From Hyphomicrobium sulfonivorans (GTDB lineage: Bacteria; Pseudomonadota; Alphaproteobacteria; Rhizobiales; Hyphomicrobiaceae): a stretch of DNA of 64,000 nucleotides. The stretch lies in the NCBI RefSeq assembly GCF_013306565.1, contig NZ_PZPO01000002.1:136501-200500 (forward strand). The letters are read 5' to 3'. Positions 1 to 10,000 of this stretch are shown one piece after another. A program made the position numbers and the translations under genes. Numbering within the stretch: position 1 is the first letter of the stretch; each line of letters begins with the position of its first letter. Below the pieces are notes generated by a model. It was not told the origin of the DNA. It saw only the letters and a list, made by a program, of their open reading frames with translations, and made no database searches.

Positions 1-616
1 GTACGGACCCGGCGGAGATGTCAGCTGCGCCTTTGCCGGGGTCGACCGTGATGCCTTGCCCGGCATCGCCCACGACCGCGCGGGCGGCGGTCTCGCCATA
101 GCGGGCGCCAACGAAGGCTTTCAGACAGGCCAGTGCCGGCTCGGTCGCGTCTTCGCTGGCAAATTCCATCTGGCGGCCAATTTCGTTGCCGACGCCCACC
201 GCGAGCTGCTCAAGCGCGCCCTTCATGGCGTCGGAGCGATAAACCCGTTCAGCCACAGCGGTGGCCAGCTCCTGGGCTTTCTGCTGGTTGGCCAGTGACT
301 GGAGAAGATTGGCCCAGCTCGTCTGCTGGCGCACTTCCTCGACCGCGAGGTCGACCCTGGTATCAATGATGCCGTCCATGCCGATGCGGCGCCATTGATC
401 CCGCACCGCTGCGTGATAATCGACGCCGGCGATGCCGGCCTTTAGCGCCCGCACTGAAATGCCCTGAATAGTCTTGCGGAAGGCCGCCTCGTCCTGGGCC
501 TGGCAGGCCTCATATTCAGCGCGGGAAAGCGGATCGGCAAATGCCGGAGCGACCGGTCCAGCGGCGATGGCAATGGCGAGGAGCAGCGAGAGGGGGCGGC
601 GAGCGTGGGCGAGCAA
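1..616 (-). CDS. Secreted hypothetical protein, 3' part missing (window edge)
   Basis: An open frame on the minus strand runs from a TTG at 616-614 off the left edge (205 codons seen). A stop lies three codons upstream in frame, so TTG is the only sensible start; a GAAGGA motif sits about 10 bases before it. The first ~27 residues form a signal peptide (Arg/His, a Leu/Ala/Ile core, then APAFA before ADPLS). The rest is helical and Ala/Glu/Gln-rich without a domain I recognise. It is probably periplasmic. The function is unknown. Confidence 0.7.
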   Translation of the reverse strand, partial: MLAHARRPLSLLLAIAIAAGPVAPAFADPLSRAEYEACQAQDEAAFRKTIQGISVRALKAGIAGVDYHAAVRDQWRRIGMDGIIDTRVDLAVEEVRQQTSWANLLQSLANQQKAQELATAVAERVYRSDAMKGALEQLAVGVGNEIGRQMEFASEDATEPALACLKAFVGARYGETAARAVVGDAGQGITVDPGKGAADISAGSV

Positions 617-689
617 CGCGGGTCATTCCTTCGGTCTGCGATCGCAGCCCATCCGCGGTGCGATCCGGTGCGAGGCTTAATTATATATG

Positions 690-707
690 CACCTTACTTA
701 TAAGGTG
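690..707. promoter_or_regulatory. Perfect 7-bp inverted repeat, candidate operator
   Basis: CACCTTA and TAAGGTG are separated by CTTA, 74 bases upstream of the TTG start of the left-edge gene and next to an AT-rich TTATATAT tract that could hold a -10 element. The form resembles operators of MarR/HxlR-type regulators, but no regulator gene is adjacent, so the assignment is inference. Confidence 0.4.
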
Positions 708-961
708 TGTCGATTGCGCTCGCAGCGTGGCGCGGCGGAATCGCATTTGTTCGACCTGCGCCCTTATCAGTTTGAGCTCACCCTCGCGGATGGCCCGAGC
801 CGGGCGAAATGCCCTCCCGGAGGGGCGCTTCGGGCATCACAAATTCTTTCAAATTTATACGATTTGAGACACTGCGGCTTGTGACCGAGATGCTTCATTG
901 GGCCGATCGCGCGGTGGCGGCCCCAGAAAAAATCGAGCCGGAATATCGACTTATATGTGGC

Positions 962-1479
962 GACTGTACAACACTGAGTTGAGGTATTAGCAGTGGTGTT
1001 CCCGAGGGAACCGCAGGCTTTTTAACCCTCAATTACAGTCCTGACTAATCGACCAATTGAGAAATGTTATTGTTTTAAGGCGTTTACCAATGAAGCTGGG
1101 CAGTCGCATCGGATTTCTGGGCGGGAAAATAGTTACTCTCAATTCCCGTTCAGGTGGCAGGAGAATGGCCTCGTTCTCGTCATTCTTTCGCCTCAGGTGG
1201 ATTTGCACCTTCCCTTGCCCTTATGCGGGAAGGCCACACCAAGTGGCTCGGGGGAGGTTAGTTCGGAGGGAAATGTCGGTTCCTGGCTTTGAGTGGCTGC
1301 GGCAAGGTGACCAGTCGCACTTCAAGGCTGATCCGTTCAGTGAGGGGGTTCGACCCCTCTCGTACTATACGGGTGCGGGGCCTTACCCGGTGCAGCGGCT
1401 GATCATTTTCAGAGGGACGTCTGCACTAAACTAGCAATTGTTCGGCAACCGCTCTCTATCAAGGAAACGAAATAGAGAG
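962..1479 (+). ncRNA. Candidate large structured RNA (about 0.5 kb), class unknown
   Basis: The stretch has no convincing ORF but many closely packed helices. Examples are 962-968/1034-1040 (7 bp, perfect), stacked directly on 978-984/1027-1033, which encloses 998-1002/1007-1011; then 1120-1127/1143-1150, 1161-1167/1181-1187, 1195-1199/1206-1210 (alternative to 1208-1214/1227-1233), 1233-1237/1243-1247, 1286-1295/1318-1328 (one bulge), 1342-1347/1354-1359, 1370-1374/1385-1389, 1390-1395/1421-1426 and 1452-1459/1472-1479. The non-Watson-Crick pairs in these helices are G-U in the plus sense and would be A-C on the other strand, which argues for plus-strand transcription. I found no tmRNA, RNase P, SRP or 6S signature. 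It could be a free RNA or a long leader of the downstream hydrolase gene. Confidence 0.5.
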
Positions 1480-1589
1480 AGTTTCAGCGACAATCTCCGG
1501 TCATCGCGGACTGAGTCTCCCGCGGTCTACCGGAGCCGGATGGGGTTCTTTTGGCTTCGTCTAGTAAGCGAGCGAGTTCAGTTACCAAG

Positions 1590-2486
1590 ATGCAAAACAG
1601 CGAAAAAATGAAAGCGGCTTGGGGTAGCATTTTCGTCCCGGGGGGGCGTAACGGCGTGCTTTTGGTGCACAGCCTGGGTGGTTCCCCGCTTGAGCTGAAG
1701 TTCGTTGCACACACGCTGGGCCAACTTGGCTACACCGTATATTGCCCACTCATTCCAGGTCTTGCCGGCGGGACGGACGTCTCGGGCCTTTCGACCTGGC
1801 GTGACTGGTATGGCGCGCTTGAGCAGGCGCACAACGATCTGACCGAGCAGTGTGACGCCGTTATTGTAGGCGGCATCTCGGCCGGCAGTATGCTGGCCCT
1901 GCGCCTGGCGGCTACGCGGCCTGAGAAGGTCCATGGCCTCATGCTGTTCTCGCCCACGCTGAAGCCTAATGGCTGGGCGATCCCGTGGTATTTCCGCTTT
2001 TTCAGCCTCGTGCAGCAGAAGTGGACGGCGCGCCTGTTCAAGTTCCAGGCCCGTAACCCGCACGGCATCAAGGATGAGCGCCTGCGCAACTTCATCCTCG
2101 ACAGCGTGAACAGCGAGTCCAGCACGATGCCGGATCTGTTCGCCCGCGGCGGTGGACTGATCTATGAGTTCCGCCGACTGGTGAACAACGTCAAGCCGCT
2201 GCTTGGCCAGATCACGCAGCACACGCTGATGTTCCACCCGCGTCACGACGATCAGAGTGATCTGGTCAACGCCATGGTTCTGCAGCGCAAGCTTTCCGGG
2301 ATCGTTGAGACCTGCGTGCTTGATGACTGCTATCACATGGTGACGCTGGACCGTCAGCGCCCGATCGTGATGGAGCGCGTCAAGGAATTCGCGACCCGTC
2401 TCACCGCACGGTTCGAGAAGCTGCGGGCTGAGGAAGCGATCATTTCCTCCGCCAATCGTGGCGAAGGGCGTGGCGCTACTCCCTGA
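1590..2486 (+). CDS. Alpha/beta hydrolase (carboxylesterase/lipase-like)
   Basis: The 298-residue product is a cytosolic serine hydrolase of the alpha/beta-hydrolase fold, closest in style to monoacylglycerol lipases and Est30-type carboxylesterases. An HSLGG oxyanion motif lies near residue 30, the nucleophile elbow is GISAG (GxSxG), an Asp occurs in PRHDDQSD, and the catalytic His is in CYHMVTLD. The substrate cannot be deduced. A TTG 13 codons upstream (1551), preceded by GGATGGGG, is an alternative start. The gene is followed by a strong terminator and appears monocistronic, directly downstream of the candidate structured RNA. Confidence 0.85.
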   Translation: MQNSEKMKAAWGSIFVPGGRNGVLLVHSLGGSPLELKFVAHTLGQLGYTVYCPLIPGLAGGTDVSGLSTWRDWYGALEQAHNDLTEQCDAVIVGGISAGSMLALRLAATRPEKVHGLMLFSPTLKPNGWAIPWYFRFFSLVQQKWTARLFKFQARNPHGIKDERLRNFILDSVNSESSTMPDLFARGGGLIYEFRRLVNNVKPLLGQITQHTLMFHPRHDDQSDLVNAMVLQRKLSGIVETCVLDDCYHMVTLDRQRPIVMERVKEFATRLTARFEKLRAEEAIISSANRGEGRGATP

Positions 2487-2556
2487 TTAAGGGTGGAGCA
2501 TGAGCGGAGCGGGCATGGAGGATTGTGCCCCTCGCTCTCAGATCAAATCGATAAAC

Positions 2557-2590
2557 AAAAAGCCCGGCCTTGGAGCCGGGCTTTTTGTTG
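2557..2590. terminator. Rho-independent terminator, probably bidirectional
   Basis: The stem AAGCCCGGC / GCCGGGCTT around a short loop has an A-run on the left and a T-run on the right. It sits between the hydrolase gene and the convergent DUF2147 gene and can serve both. Confidence 0.9.
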
Positions 2591-2730
2591 TTTGGCCGTA
2601 CTAGTGAAAACCGCACGTTCTGATGTGCGGAACGAGCCGCAACGTCTACGCCGCCCGCGCTGCCCCGTGAGAGATCAGCTTATCCATCTCCAACGCCCGA
2701 GCCCGGACTGACCACCAGTTAGTGAAGCGG

Positions 2731-3366
2731 TCAGTCGAGTGCCTTCGATTGCTCAATCGGCTTGGGCCGCACCGCTGGAACTGGCCGCGGCACCTTGAGG
2801 GCGGGCAAAGCCTTCGCTTCTTGCGTCTTGGCGCTAGCCTTCTTGCGGGCATCTTGCTGGACACCGTCGCAGCGGGGCAGATCGTCCGGAGCGCGCTTCC
2901 AGGTAAACGACTTTGAGAACAGCTTGATGCCCTTATAGCCAGTAAGTACCAGCCGATCGCGGTTGGCCAGCTTTATGGCTGCATCGAACGAGGCCCCCTG
3001 CTCCGGGTCGTACACCCAGCCATTGTCCCAGCCGCCGCTGACACGCTGCAACGAGCCGAGCACGGGCAAACCGCAAATGCTGCGATTACGTTTCGTCGGG
3101 TCGGGATTGTAGCCATCCGTCAATGGCTCGCCGCGCTTGTTCGCCGGGTCTTTGAGCCAGACGATGTAGCCGCAAAGATTTCTCGATGCCGGACCTTGCT
3201 CTGCGCACGGACGGATCTCTACGGCGCCGCGGCCGGTGTGATTGATCCAGACCCCGAGTTCCGGGGAGGCGGCAGAAACGCTGGAGAAACAACCAAACAA
3301 AACGCTAATAACCAACGCGCCGGCCAGTGTTTTCAGGGCTGTTAAGCCAGGAAGATCATGACGCAT
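2731..3366 (-). CDS. DUF2147 family secreted protein
   Basis: This 211-residue protein starts with a signal peptide (residues ~1-32, ending SVSAAS) followed by a DUF2147 domain of about 120 residues: GVWINHTGRGAVEI, LCGYIVWLKDP, CGLPVLGSL and a closing LTGYKGIKLFSKSFTWKR segment. A Lys/Ala/Pro-rich tail of ~45 residues follows. DUF2147 proteins are small periplasmic or surface beta-barrel-like domains of unknown function, common in Hyphomicrobiales. The gene stands alone, convergent with the hydrolase. Confidence 0.85.
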   Translation of the reverse strand: MRHDLPGLTALKTLAGALVISVLFGCFSSVSAASPELGVWINHTGRGAVEIRPCAEQGPASRNLCGYIVWLKDPANKRGEPLTDGYNPDPTKRNRSICGLPVLGSLQRVSGGWDNGWVYDPEQGASFDAAIKLANRDRLVLTGYKGIKLFSKSFTWKRAPDDLPRCDGVQQDARKKASAKTQEAKALPALKVPRPVPAVRPKPIEQSKALD

Positions 3367-3679
3367 GGTGGTATCGCCGATCCTGTGTCAGACATTGCAA
3401 GCGAAAACTAGGCTTTGAAAGCGGCAGAAAACCGATCAAATGACGGGTGTGCCAGGGTTTTCAACGGGTAGTATGGGGTTGAGAAGATCTTTATCCAACT
3501 GCTCGACATAACCCTTTTTTGACCTATTCGCGTTAACGCCCCGTGAGCGAATTGAAACTCGCGTATCTAAACGGAGCGCTTTAGCGTTATACTTGGGCAA
3601 CTCTTAAGCATGGGTTTGCCATTTCATGGCCAAGTTGGTCGGATAGCAGCGGTGCCGCGGCGCCAGCGCTATTGGCGAA
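3367..3679. other. Divergent intergenic region (DUF2147 / ABC exporter)
   Basis: These 313 bases separate two divergent genes and should hold both promoters. A TTATACT -10-like hexamer near 3588 faces the exporter operon, but I see no well-spaced -35 box. There is no ORF, tRNA or repeat. Confidence 0.4.
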
Positions 3680-4837
3680 TTGAAATCCTTATCACTGCGG
3701 AACCGATCTATGATCTTGACGCTTGCTTTCCGTAATCTGTTTCACGACCGCATTCGTCTTGCGGTTACGCTGATTGGTATTCTGTTTTCGATCGTGCTGG
3801 TGGCGGTGCAACTTGGTCTCTACCTCGGTGCCAGCAAAATGATCACCTCGAATATCGATCATGCGAACGCGGATCTATGGATCACCGTCTACGGCGCAAA
3901 GAGCTTCGAGGATGGCGGCATGCTGCTGACCTCAAGGGAGCGGCATCAGGCGTTGGCAACGCCTGGCGTGAAGGCTGTCATTCCTCTGATCGTGCGCTTT
4001 GCCGAATGGCGTAAGCCTGAGGGCGGTTCAACCCGCGTCGTGCTTGTTGGTACTGACGCCGAGGATGGCGGGCTGGAGCCGTTCGATCTTGTCGAAGGCT
4101 CCTGGGAAGACATCAAGGCGCCGGAAGCTATCGCAGTGGACCGCACCTATTTTAACGAGCTGGGTATCAAGGGCGTTGGCGACACCGCGCAGATCGCCAA
4201 TGGCCGTGTCCGCATTCGGGCCGTTACCGATGGCGTTCGCTCGTTCACTCAGTCGCCCTATGCCTATACGACCCTGAACCGCGCCCGCGCCCTGTTCGGC
4301 GATGGTGATGGCACCACGTTCTATCTTGTGCAGACCGTGCCTGGCGCTGACGTCAAGCAGGTGCAGCAGGATCTTGTAAACCGTCTTGAGGGCGCTGAAG
4401 TTCTGACCAAGGAAGAGTTCCGCGATCGCAGCCTGAAGCAGTGGCTGTTCCGCACCGGCGCCGGTGTTGCGCTGATTGGCGGCGCGTTGCTGGGTATCCT
4501 GGTTGGTACGGTTATCGTTGCGCAGACGCTTTATTCCAGCACCAAGGATCATCTTGGCGAGTTCGCAACTCTGCGTGCGCTGGGGTCATCGTCAGGATAT
4601 ATTTACAAGGTTATCCTGGCACAGGCGGGCATCAGCGCCATTGTCGGCTATATCCTTGGTATCTCGATAGCGCTGATAATCTTGGTGCTAAGTCATAATA
4701 CGGCGCTGCCGATGGTGATGACGCCGGCGCTGGCATTCTGGCTCTTCACCCTGACGGTCGGCATGTGCGCCATCTCTGCGCTATCCGCGATCATGAAGGT
4801 TACAAAAATCGATCCTGCAGTGGTGTTCAACAAATGA
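3680..4837 (+). CDS. devC: ABC exporter permease, DevC/MacB-FtsX type
   Basis: The 385-residue inner-membrane permease has one N-terminal transmembrane helix (LAVTLIGILFSIVLVAVQLGL), a ~200-residue periplasmic domain and three C-terminal helices from about residue 265, the FtsX/MacB topology. The AFRNLFHDRIRLAVTL start is characteristic of the DevC group that exports glycolipids with DevB and DevA. An ATG at 3710 is a possible shorter start; neither has a strong ribosome site. The stop overlaps the ATG of the ATPase gene as ATGA, so the genes are translationally coupled. The substrate is unknown. Confidence 0.88.
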   Translation: MKSLSLRNRSMILTLAFRNLFHDRIRLAVTLIGILFSIVLVAVQLGLYLGASKMITSNIDHANADLWITVYGAKSFEDGGMLLTSRERHQALATPGVKAVIPLIVRFAEWRKPEGGSTRVVLVGTDAEDGGLEPFDLVEGSWEDIKAPEAIAVDRTYFNELGIKGVGDTAQIANGRVRIRAVTDGVRSFTQSPYAYTTLNRARALFGDGDGTTFYLVQTVPGADVKQVQQDLVNRLEGAEVLTKEEFRDRSLKQWLFRTGAGVALIGGALLGILVGTVIVAQTLYSSTKDHLGEFATLRALGSSSGYIYKVILAQAGISAIVGYILGISIALIILVLSHNTALPMVMTPALAFWLFTLTVGMCAISALSAIMKVTKIDPAVVFNK

Positions 4838-5592
4838 TCGATCAGCCGCAGCCTGTTCTGGAAGCCATCGACATCGTCAAAGAGCTGGGCTCTGGCGCCG
4901 GCAAGGTGCGTGCCGTGAAGGGCGCGAGCCTTGCGCTGGTACCCGGCGAGCTGACGTTGCTGATGGGGCCATCCGGTTCGGGCAAAACAACATTGCTCTC
5001 GATCCTCGGCTGCATCCTGTCGTCGACGTCCGGCAGTCTGCGCGTCGCGGGCACTGAAACAAGCAATCTGGATTCGGAAGAGCTGGCCGATCTGCGGCGC
5101 AAGCACATGGGCTTCATCTTCCAGTCCTACAACCTGTTTCCAACGCTGACCGCGCTTGAGAACGTGCGCATTGCGCTGGACGTGCGCGGACAGAAAGGCT
5201 TCGCCGCTTCCAATCGTTGTGAGGAAGTGCTGCGTGATGTGGGCCTGGCCCATCGTTTGCGCAGCTATCCGGGCAATCTTTCGGGCGGTGAGCAGCAGCG
5301 TGTCGCTGTGGCGCGCGCTATCGCGTCGTCGCCATCGATCGTGCTGGCGGACGAACCGACCGCAGCGCTTGATGGCGAAAACGGCCATGCGGTGATGGCG
5401 CTGCTGGCCCGCATCGCCAAGGAACAGAAGCGTAGCGTTCTGGCTGTTACGCACGATCCGCGCACATTGAGCTACGCCGATCGTGTGGTTCGGATTGAAG
5501 ACGGGCGAATTGTTGGTGAGGAGCGCCGGCCGGACGGCCTTGATGCTCCAGAAATTGCAGATCTTACAAAGAGACGGAAGGCCCATGGGTAA
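4834..5592 (+). CDS. devA: ABC exporter ATPase, DevA type
   Basis: The 252-residue nucleotide-binding subunit carries Walker A GPSGSGKTT, Q-loop FQSYNLFPTLT, signature LSGGEQQR, Walker B IVLADEPTAALD and H-loop VTHDPR. It belongs to the MacB/LolD/DevA branch that energises FtsX-like permeases. The ATG overlaps the permease stop, giving a start that fits the family; the frame stays open further upstream without a better start. It drives the DevC-like permease and works with the membrane-fusion protein encoded next. Confidence 0.92.
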   Translation: MIDQPQPVLEAIDIVKELGSGAGKVRAVKGASLALVPGELTLLMGPSGSGKTTLLSILGCILSSTSGSLRVAGTETSNLDSEELADLRRKHMGFIFQSYNLFPTLTALENVRIALDVRGQKGFAASNRCEEVLRDVGLAHRLRSYPGNLSGGEQQRVAVARAIASSPSIVLADEPTAALDGENGHAVMALLARIAKEQKRSVLAVTHDPRTLSYADRVVRIEDGRIVGEERRPDGLDAPEIADLTKRRKAHG

Positions 5593-6691
5593 TAAAGTCA
5601 ATTCTACCGTCGTCACGCTTGCGATCGCTGGCGCTTTGGCGGTCGCCGTCGGCTTCTACGTGAACAGGGTGAGCTGGGCGCCGGTCGGCGAGCATGTAGC
5701 TTCGTCGGGCACGGAAACCGGTAGCAACAAGAAGGCCGCTGTTACGGCAGCAGCCATGCGCCCGACCTGGGCAGCCTCGGCAACCGGTCGCGTCGAGCCG
5801 AAGAGCGGTGAAGTGCGCGTGACGGCCACTACGCCGGGTCGCATCGTCACCATTCCTGTGGCGCTGAACGACAGCGTGAAGTCTGGCGACGTTCTGCTTC
5901 GCCTGGATGACGAAGACGCAATGACCAAGGTGACGGCCGCAACCGCTGAAGAGCAGGTGCGGGTGCGCGAGCGCGACGAGGAAGAGGCCGTTGGCCTGCA
6001 ACTTGAGCGCCGCAAGGCCGAGGACGCCGTCGCTGAAGCCAAGCGCGCGGTATTCGCTGCGCAGCAGGAACTGGACGCCGCTTACATCGAGGCGCGCACC
6101 AAGAACGGCGCCGAGACTGCGGTCGACAACGCGCGCACGAAGCTGGCCGACACCGAAAAGAAGCTCGACGACGAGCTGACCAAGATGTCGACGGTTCTCA
6201 ACAAGGGCGGGATGCCTTTGCCGACGCGTCTTGAATCGGCACTCACGATTTCCCGCACCGACGTTGATGCTGCTGAGCTTGGCGTTTCGCACACGCGCAT
6301 CCGCGCACCGTTCGACGGCACGGTTCTCAACGTGATCGCGAAGGAAGGCGAAGTTGCTGCGCCGTCGCCTGAGAATACGCTGGTCGTGTTCGGCGATCTC
6401 ACCAGCATGAAGGTGCGGGCTGAGGTTGAAGAGCGTGACGCCGCCAAGATCCGCAAGGGGCAGCGCGTGGTTGTCCGCGCCGATGCCTATCCGAACCAGG
6501 ATTTTGAAGGCAAGGTCGATTCGATCGCCCAGTCGCTTTCGCCGCCCAACATCGTTTCACGCGGTCCGCGCCGTCCGAACGACGTTGAAGTGCTGGAAGT
6601 CCTGATCGACCTCGACGGCAATCCGCCGCTGCTGACGGGTATGCGCGTTGACGTGTTCTTCAAGCACGACGCCACGGCTTCGACGAACTGA
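5585..6691 (+). CDS. devB: Membrane-fusion protein, DevB/HlyD type
   Basis: The 368-residue periplasmic adaptor of the same exporter has an N-terminal anchor helix (TVVTLAIAGALAVAVGFYV), a lipoyl-like half near residue 70 (GRIVTIPVALNDSVKSGDVLLRLDDEDA), a long coiled-coil hairpin (~residues 110-225, Glu/Arg/Ala-rich) and the returning lipoyl and beta-barrel part (IRAPFDGTVLNV). The ATG overlaps the end of the ATPase gene by 8 bases and follows GGAAGG. No outer-membrane TolC-like channel is encoded in the window. Confidence 0.9.
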   Translation: MGNKVNSTVVTLAIAGALAVAVGFYVNRVSWAPVGEHVASSGTETGSNKKAAVTAAAMRPTWAASATGRVEPKSGEVRVTATTPGRIVTIPVALNDSVKSGDVLLRLDDEDAMTKVTAATAEEQVRVRERDEEEAVGLQLERRKAEDAVAEAKRAVFAAQQELDAAYIEARTKNGAETAVDNARTKLADTEKKLDDELTKMSTVLNKGGMPLPTRLESALTISRTDVDAAELGVSHTRIRAPFDGTVLNVIAKEGEVAAPSPENTLVVFGDLTSMKVRAEVEERDAAKIRKGQRVVVRADAYPNQDFEGKVDSIAQSLSPPNIVSRGPRRPNDVEVLEVLIDLDGNPPLLTGMRVDVFFKHDATASTN

Positions 6692-6718
6692 CAAGCCGAG
6701 TAAAATCGGAAATCCATG

Positions 6719-6756
6719 GACGGGCGCATCGGCAACGGTGCGCCCGTTTTGTTTTG
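6719..6756 (+). terminator. Rho-independent terminator of the exporter operon
   Basis: A GGGCGCA / TGCGCCC stem with a short loop is followed by TTTTGTTTT, 28 bases after the adaptor stop. Confidence 0.85.
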
Positions 6757-7082
6757 CGCGGTGGGGACGGCGGGAAAGACGACCGGTGCAGGGTGGGAAT
6801 GATACCGGGGCAAGGCGCCCAACGTCCGGTTAGACACAGCGCAAAAAGCCGGGCGGGCGTCGCGAGCCGCACGAGCTGGGATCCTGTGCCGGACTGGCTC
6901 GCTACACGAGCGCGCATGATTACATTAGCGGAGAGGTGGACCGAACCACCATCGGATCAAACCAAGTGGCCGGGCGTGAGCCTGTCCGGCAGCATCGCGG
7001 CGTTGCCATTTGCTTACTCGCCGCGCCGCATACTCAGACGGCGCGGACTCGGATCGCCGCTATGCTGCTGCGTATCACTCAA
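6757..7082. other. Intergenic, no gene recognised
   Basis: This 326-base spacer lies between the exporter terminator and the end of the convergent RND gene. Short open frames here have no ribosome site, and I see no repeat or RNA. Confidence 0.4.
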
Positions 7083-10000
7083 TCACTCCGCCGGAGCGTG
7101 CGGCTGGGCACTCTCATGCGCCGGTTTGCGGGCCGCAGCTTCCGCCGCCAGATATTCGGGCGACTCGTCTGTCGGACCGATAAAGCGGCCGAAGATCCAC
7201 CAGACGCCCCTGCCGAAGTCGTCCATCACCGTGAAGAACGACGGCACGAACACCAGCGACAGCACTGTTGACACCAGCAGGCCGCCGATAACCGCGATCG
7301 CCATCGGAGCGCGGAATTCGCCGCCGTCGCCCATCGCCAGCGCGCTGGGGATCATGCCCGCCACCATCGCCAGCGTGGTCATGATGATCGGTCGCGCCCG
7401 CTTGCGTCCGGCGTCGATGACAGCATCGAAGCGCGGAACGCCGCTGGCGATTTCCTCAAGGGCGAAATCAACAAGCATGATGGCGTTCTTGGTGACGATG
7501 CCCATCAGCATCAGCAACCCGATATAGACCGGCATACTGATGGAGTTGTTGGTGGCCAGCAGTCCTATCACCACGCCGCCGAACGAAAGCGGCAGCGACA
7601 GCAGAATGGTGATCGGCTGTGCGACACTGCCGAACAGCAGCACCAACACGCCGAACACGATCATCAGGCCGGTGCCCATGGCGGTCATGAAGCCGGTTGC
7701 AACTTCATCCTGCACCTCGGCGTCGCCCGATGCCTGCAACCGCACAGCGGCTGGCAGTTTCTGCTGTTCAAACACCGTGAGGAATGTTTCGCGCGCATCC
7801 GACATCGCACCGGTCGATTCCAGATCGACACCGATAACGGCGCGCCGCTCGCGGTCGTAACGCTTGATGGAGCTCGGCCCCTGACTGAATGAAACATCGG
7901 CAACCGCGGCCAATGGTATGGCGGTGCCAGCCGCATTGGTGACGCGCAGGTTCTTGAGACGCTGTATGTCGGTGCGCGCGTCTTCCTCGATCTGAACCCG
8001 AATGGGAACGAGGCGATCGCCTGCGTTGAATTTCGCCAGATTGGCGTCGACGTCGCCGATGGTTGCGACACGGATCGTTTCGGCGATCTGGCTGGGCGCT
8101 ACGCCGAGGTGCGCAGCGGCTGCGAAATCAGGCGATACGCGCAGCTCCGGCCTGTCGACCGCTGCATCGGCGGCGACATTCTTGAAGCCCGGCACCTTGC
8201 GCAGTGCGCCTTCCAGCTTGTGCACGGCATCGCTGAGAACGTCTCCGTCCTTTGCCAGCATGGAGAACGACAGCTCACGTTCGCCGCGTTCGTTCACGTA
8301 CCATGCGCGTGCGTCCGGGATGTCGGCGAGCTTGGCGGAGATGATGTTTTTGACATCCTTCTGCGCCAGCTTGCGTTCGGTCTTGGGCACCAGCTGCACG
8401 AACAGCGAGGCCACGCGCACTTCCAGCGTGCCGGTTGGCGTTGCACCGCCGAGCACGAATACCTGGTCGACCTCCGGAATGCTGGCGAGTGTTTTCACCA
8501 TGCGATCGGTAGTGACGCGCGTGTCCTCCAGCTTGGAGCCGGGCGGAAGCTCTACCGACAGCACAACGCGGGCGGTGTCTTCGTCGGGCATGAAGCCGGT
8601 GGGCAGCAGCGTGGTTGCATAAATTGAGCCGACGAACAGCCCCAGACCGACGACAAGTGTGAGATAGCGCACGCGCAGCGTTGCACGCAGGAAGCCGACA
8701 TAGCCGCGCATCAGCGGGCCATTGCCTTCGTGCTCTTCTTTGATCGGCCGCATGAAATAGGCGGCCATCATAGGCGTTATGAGACGCGCAACGAGCAGCG
8801 AGATAAGCACGGCGATGGCGACGGTGAGACCGAACTGGCGGAAGTATTGCCCCGCGATGCCACCCATGAACGACACTGGCGAGAAAATCGCGACGATGGT
8901 CAGCGAGATCGCGATCACCGCCAGGCCGATTTCGTCGGCGGCTTCCACAGCGGCGCGGTAGGGCGATTTGCCGGTGCGCATGTGGCGCACGATGTTTTCG
9001 ATTTCGACGATGGCGTCGTCGACGAGGATGCCGGTTACGAGGGTGATGCCGAGCAGGCTGACGAGGTTGAGCGAAAAGCCCAACATGTCCATCGCCCAGA
9101 ATGTCGGTATCGCCGATAGCGGCAGCGCAACTGCTGCGATGATGGTGGCGCGCAGATTGCGCAGAAACACGAACACCACCAGAACAGCCAGCACCGCGCC
9201 TTCAATCAGCGTTTCCATCGCCGATTTGTAATTGCCGCGCGTGTAGGCGACAGCATCATCGATCTTGGAGAGGCGAATTTCCGGATTCGCCTTCTGCATC
9301 TCGTCGAGCTTTGCCGCCACCACATCGGCGACGGAAAGCTCGCTGGCGCCCTTCGATCGGAACACCGCGAAGGTGACGACAGCCTCGCCATCGAGACGGG
9401 CGAATGCGCGTTGTTCGCTGGCGTCGTCTATCACGCGGCCAAGATCGGAAAGCCGCACGCGCCGCCCGCCCGAAAGCACGATCTGCGTTTCGGCCAGCTC
9501 CTCCACCTTGCGCGCGCCGGCGAGCGTACGGATGGCCTGCTCCTGGCCACCGATTTCGCCACGGCCACCGCCCAGATCGACGTTGGTGGCGCGCACCTGA
9601 TTGTTGACCTCGGCGGCGGTGATGCCAAACGCGAGCAGGCGATCAGGATCGAGCAGGATGCGGATTTCGCGGTCGACGCCGCCATAGCGCTCAACGCGGC
9701 CGACGCCCTTGAGCCCCTGCAGCTGGCGCTTGATAACGTCATCGACGTGCCAGGACAGGGCCTCCAGCGTCATGCCGGGCGAAGAGGCCGCGAACGTGAG
9801 GATGGACTGCCCCTCAACGTCGATGCGCTGCACGATCGGTTCGTTGATGTCGCGCGGCAGATCGAGACGGATCTTGTCGATAGCGTCCTTCACGTCGTTG
9901 AGGGCGCGATCCTGATTTATCTCCAGCCGGAACTCGATCACCGTTGACGACAAGCCATCGGAAACGGTCGACATCACGTGCTTGACGCCGGTGATGTTGG

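Noticed and set aside
1356-1367. 12-base match to the sarcin-ricin loop of 23S rRNA on the minus strand (TAGTACGAGAGG)
   Set aside because: The flanks do not match 23S rRNA at all; it is most likely chance within a hairpin.
1057-1434. 125-codon open frame across the structured region
   Set aside because: It has no ribosome site, reads as Arg-rich non-protein-like sequence and crosses many hairpins.
962-1479. tmRNA, RNase P RNA, SRP RNA or 6S RNA
   Set aside because: None of the conserved cores (resume frame and tRNA-like ends, GAAAGTCCGGGC-type P4, SRP GGAAG/AGCA loops) is present, so I kept it as unclassified.
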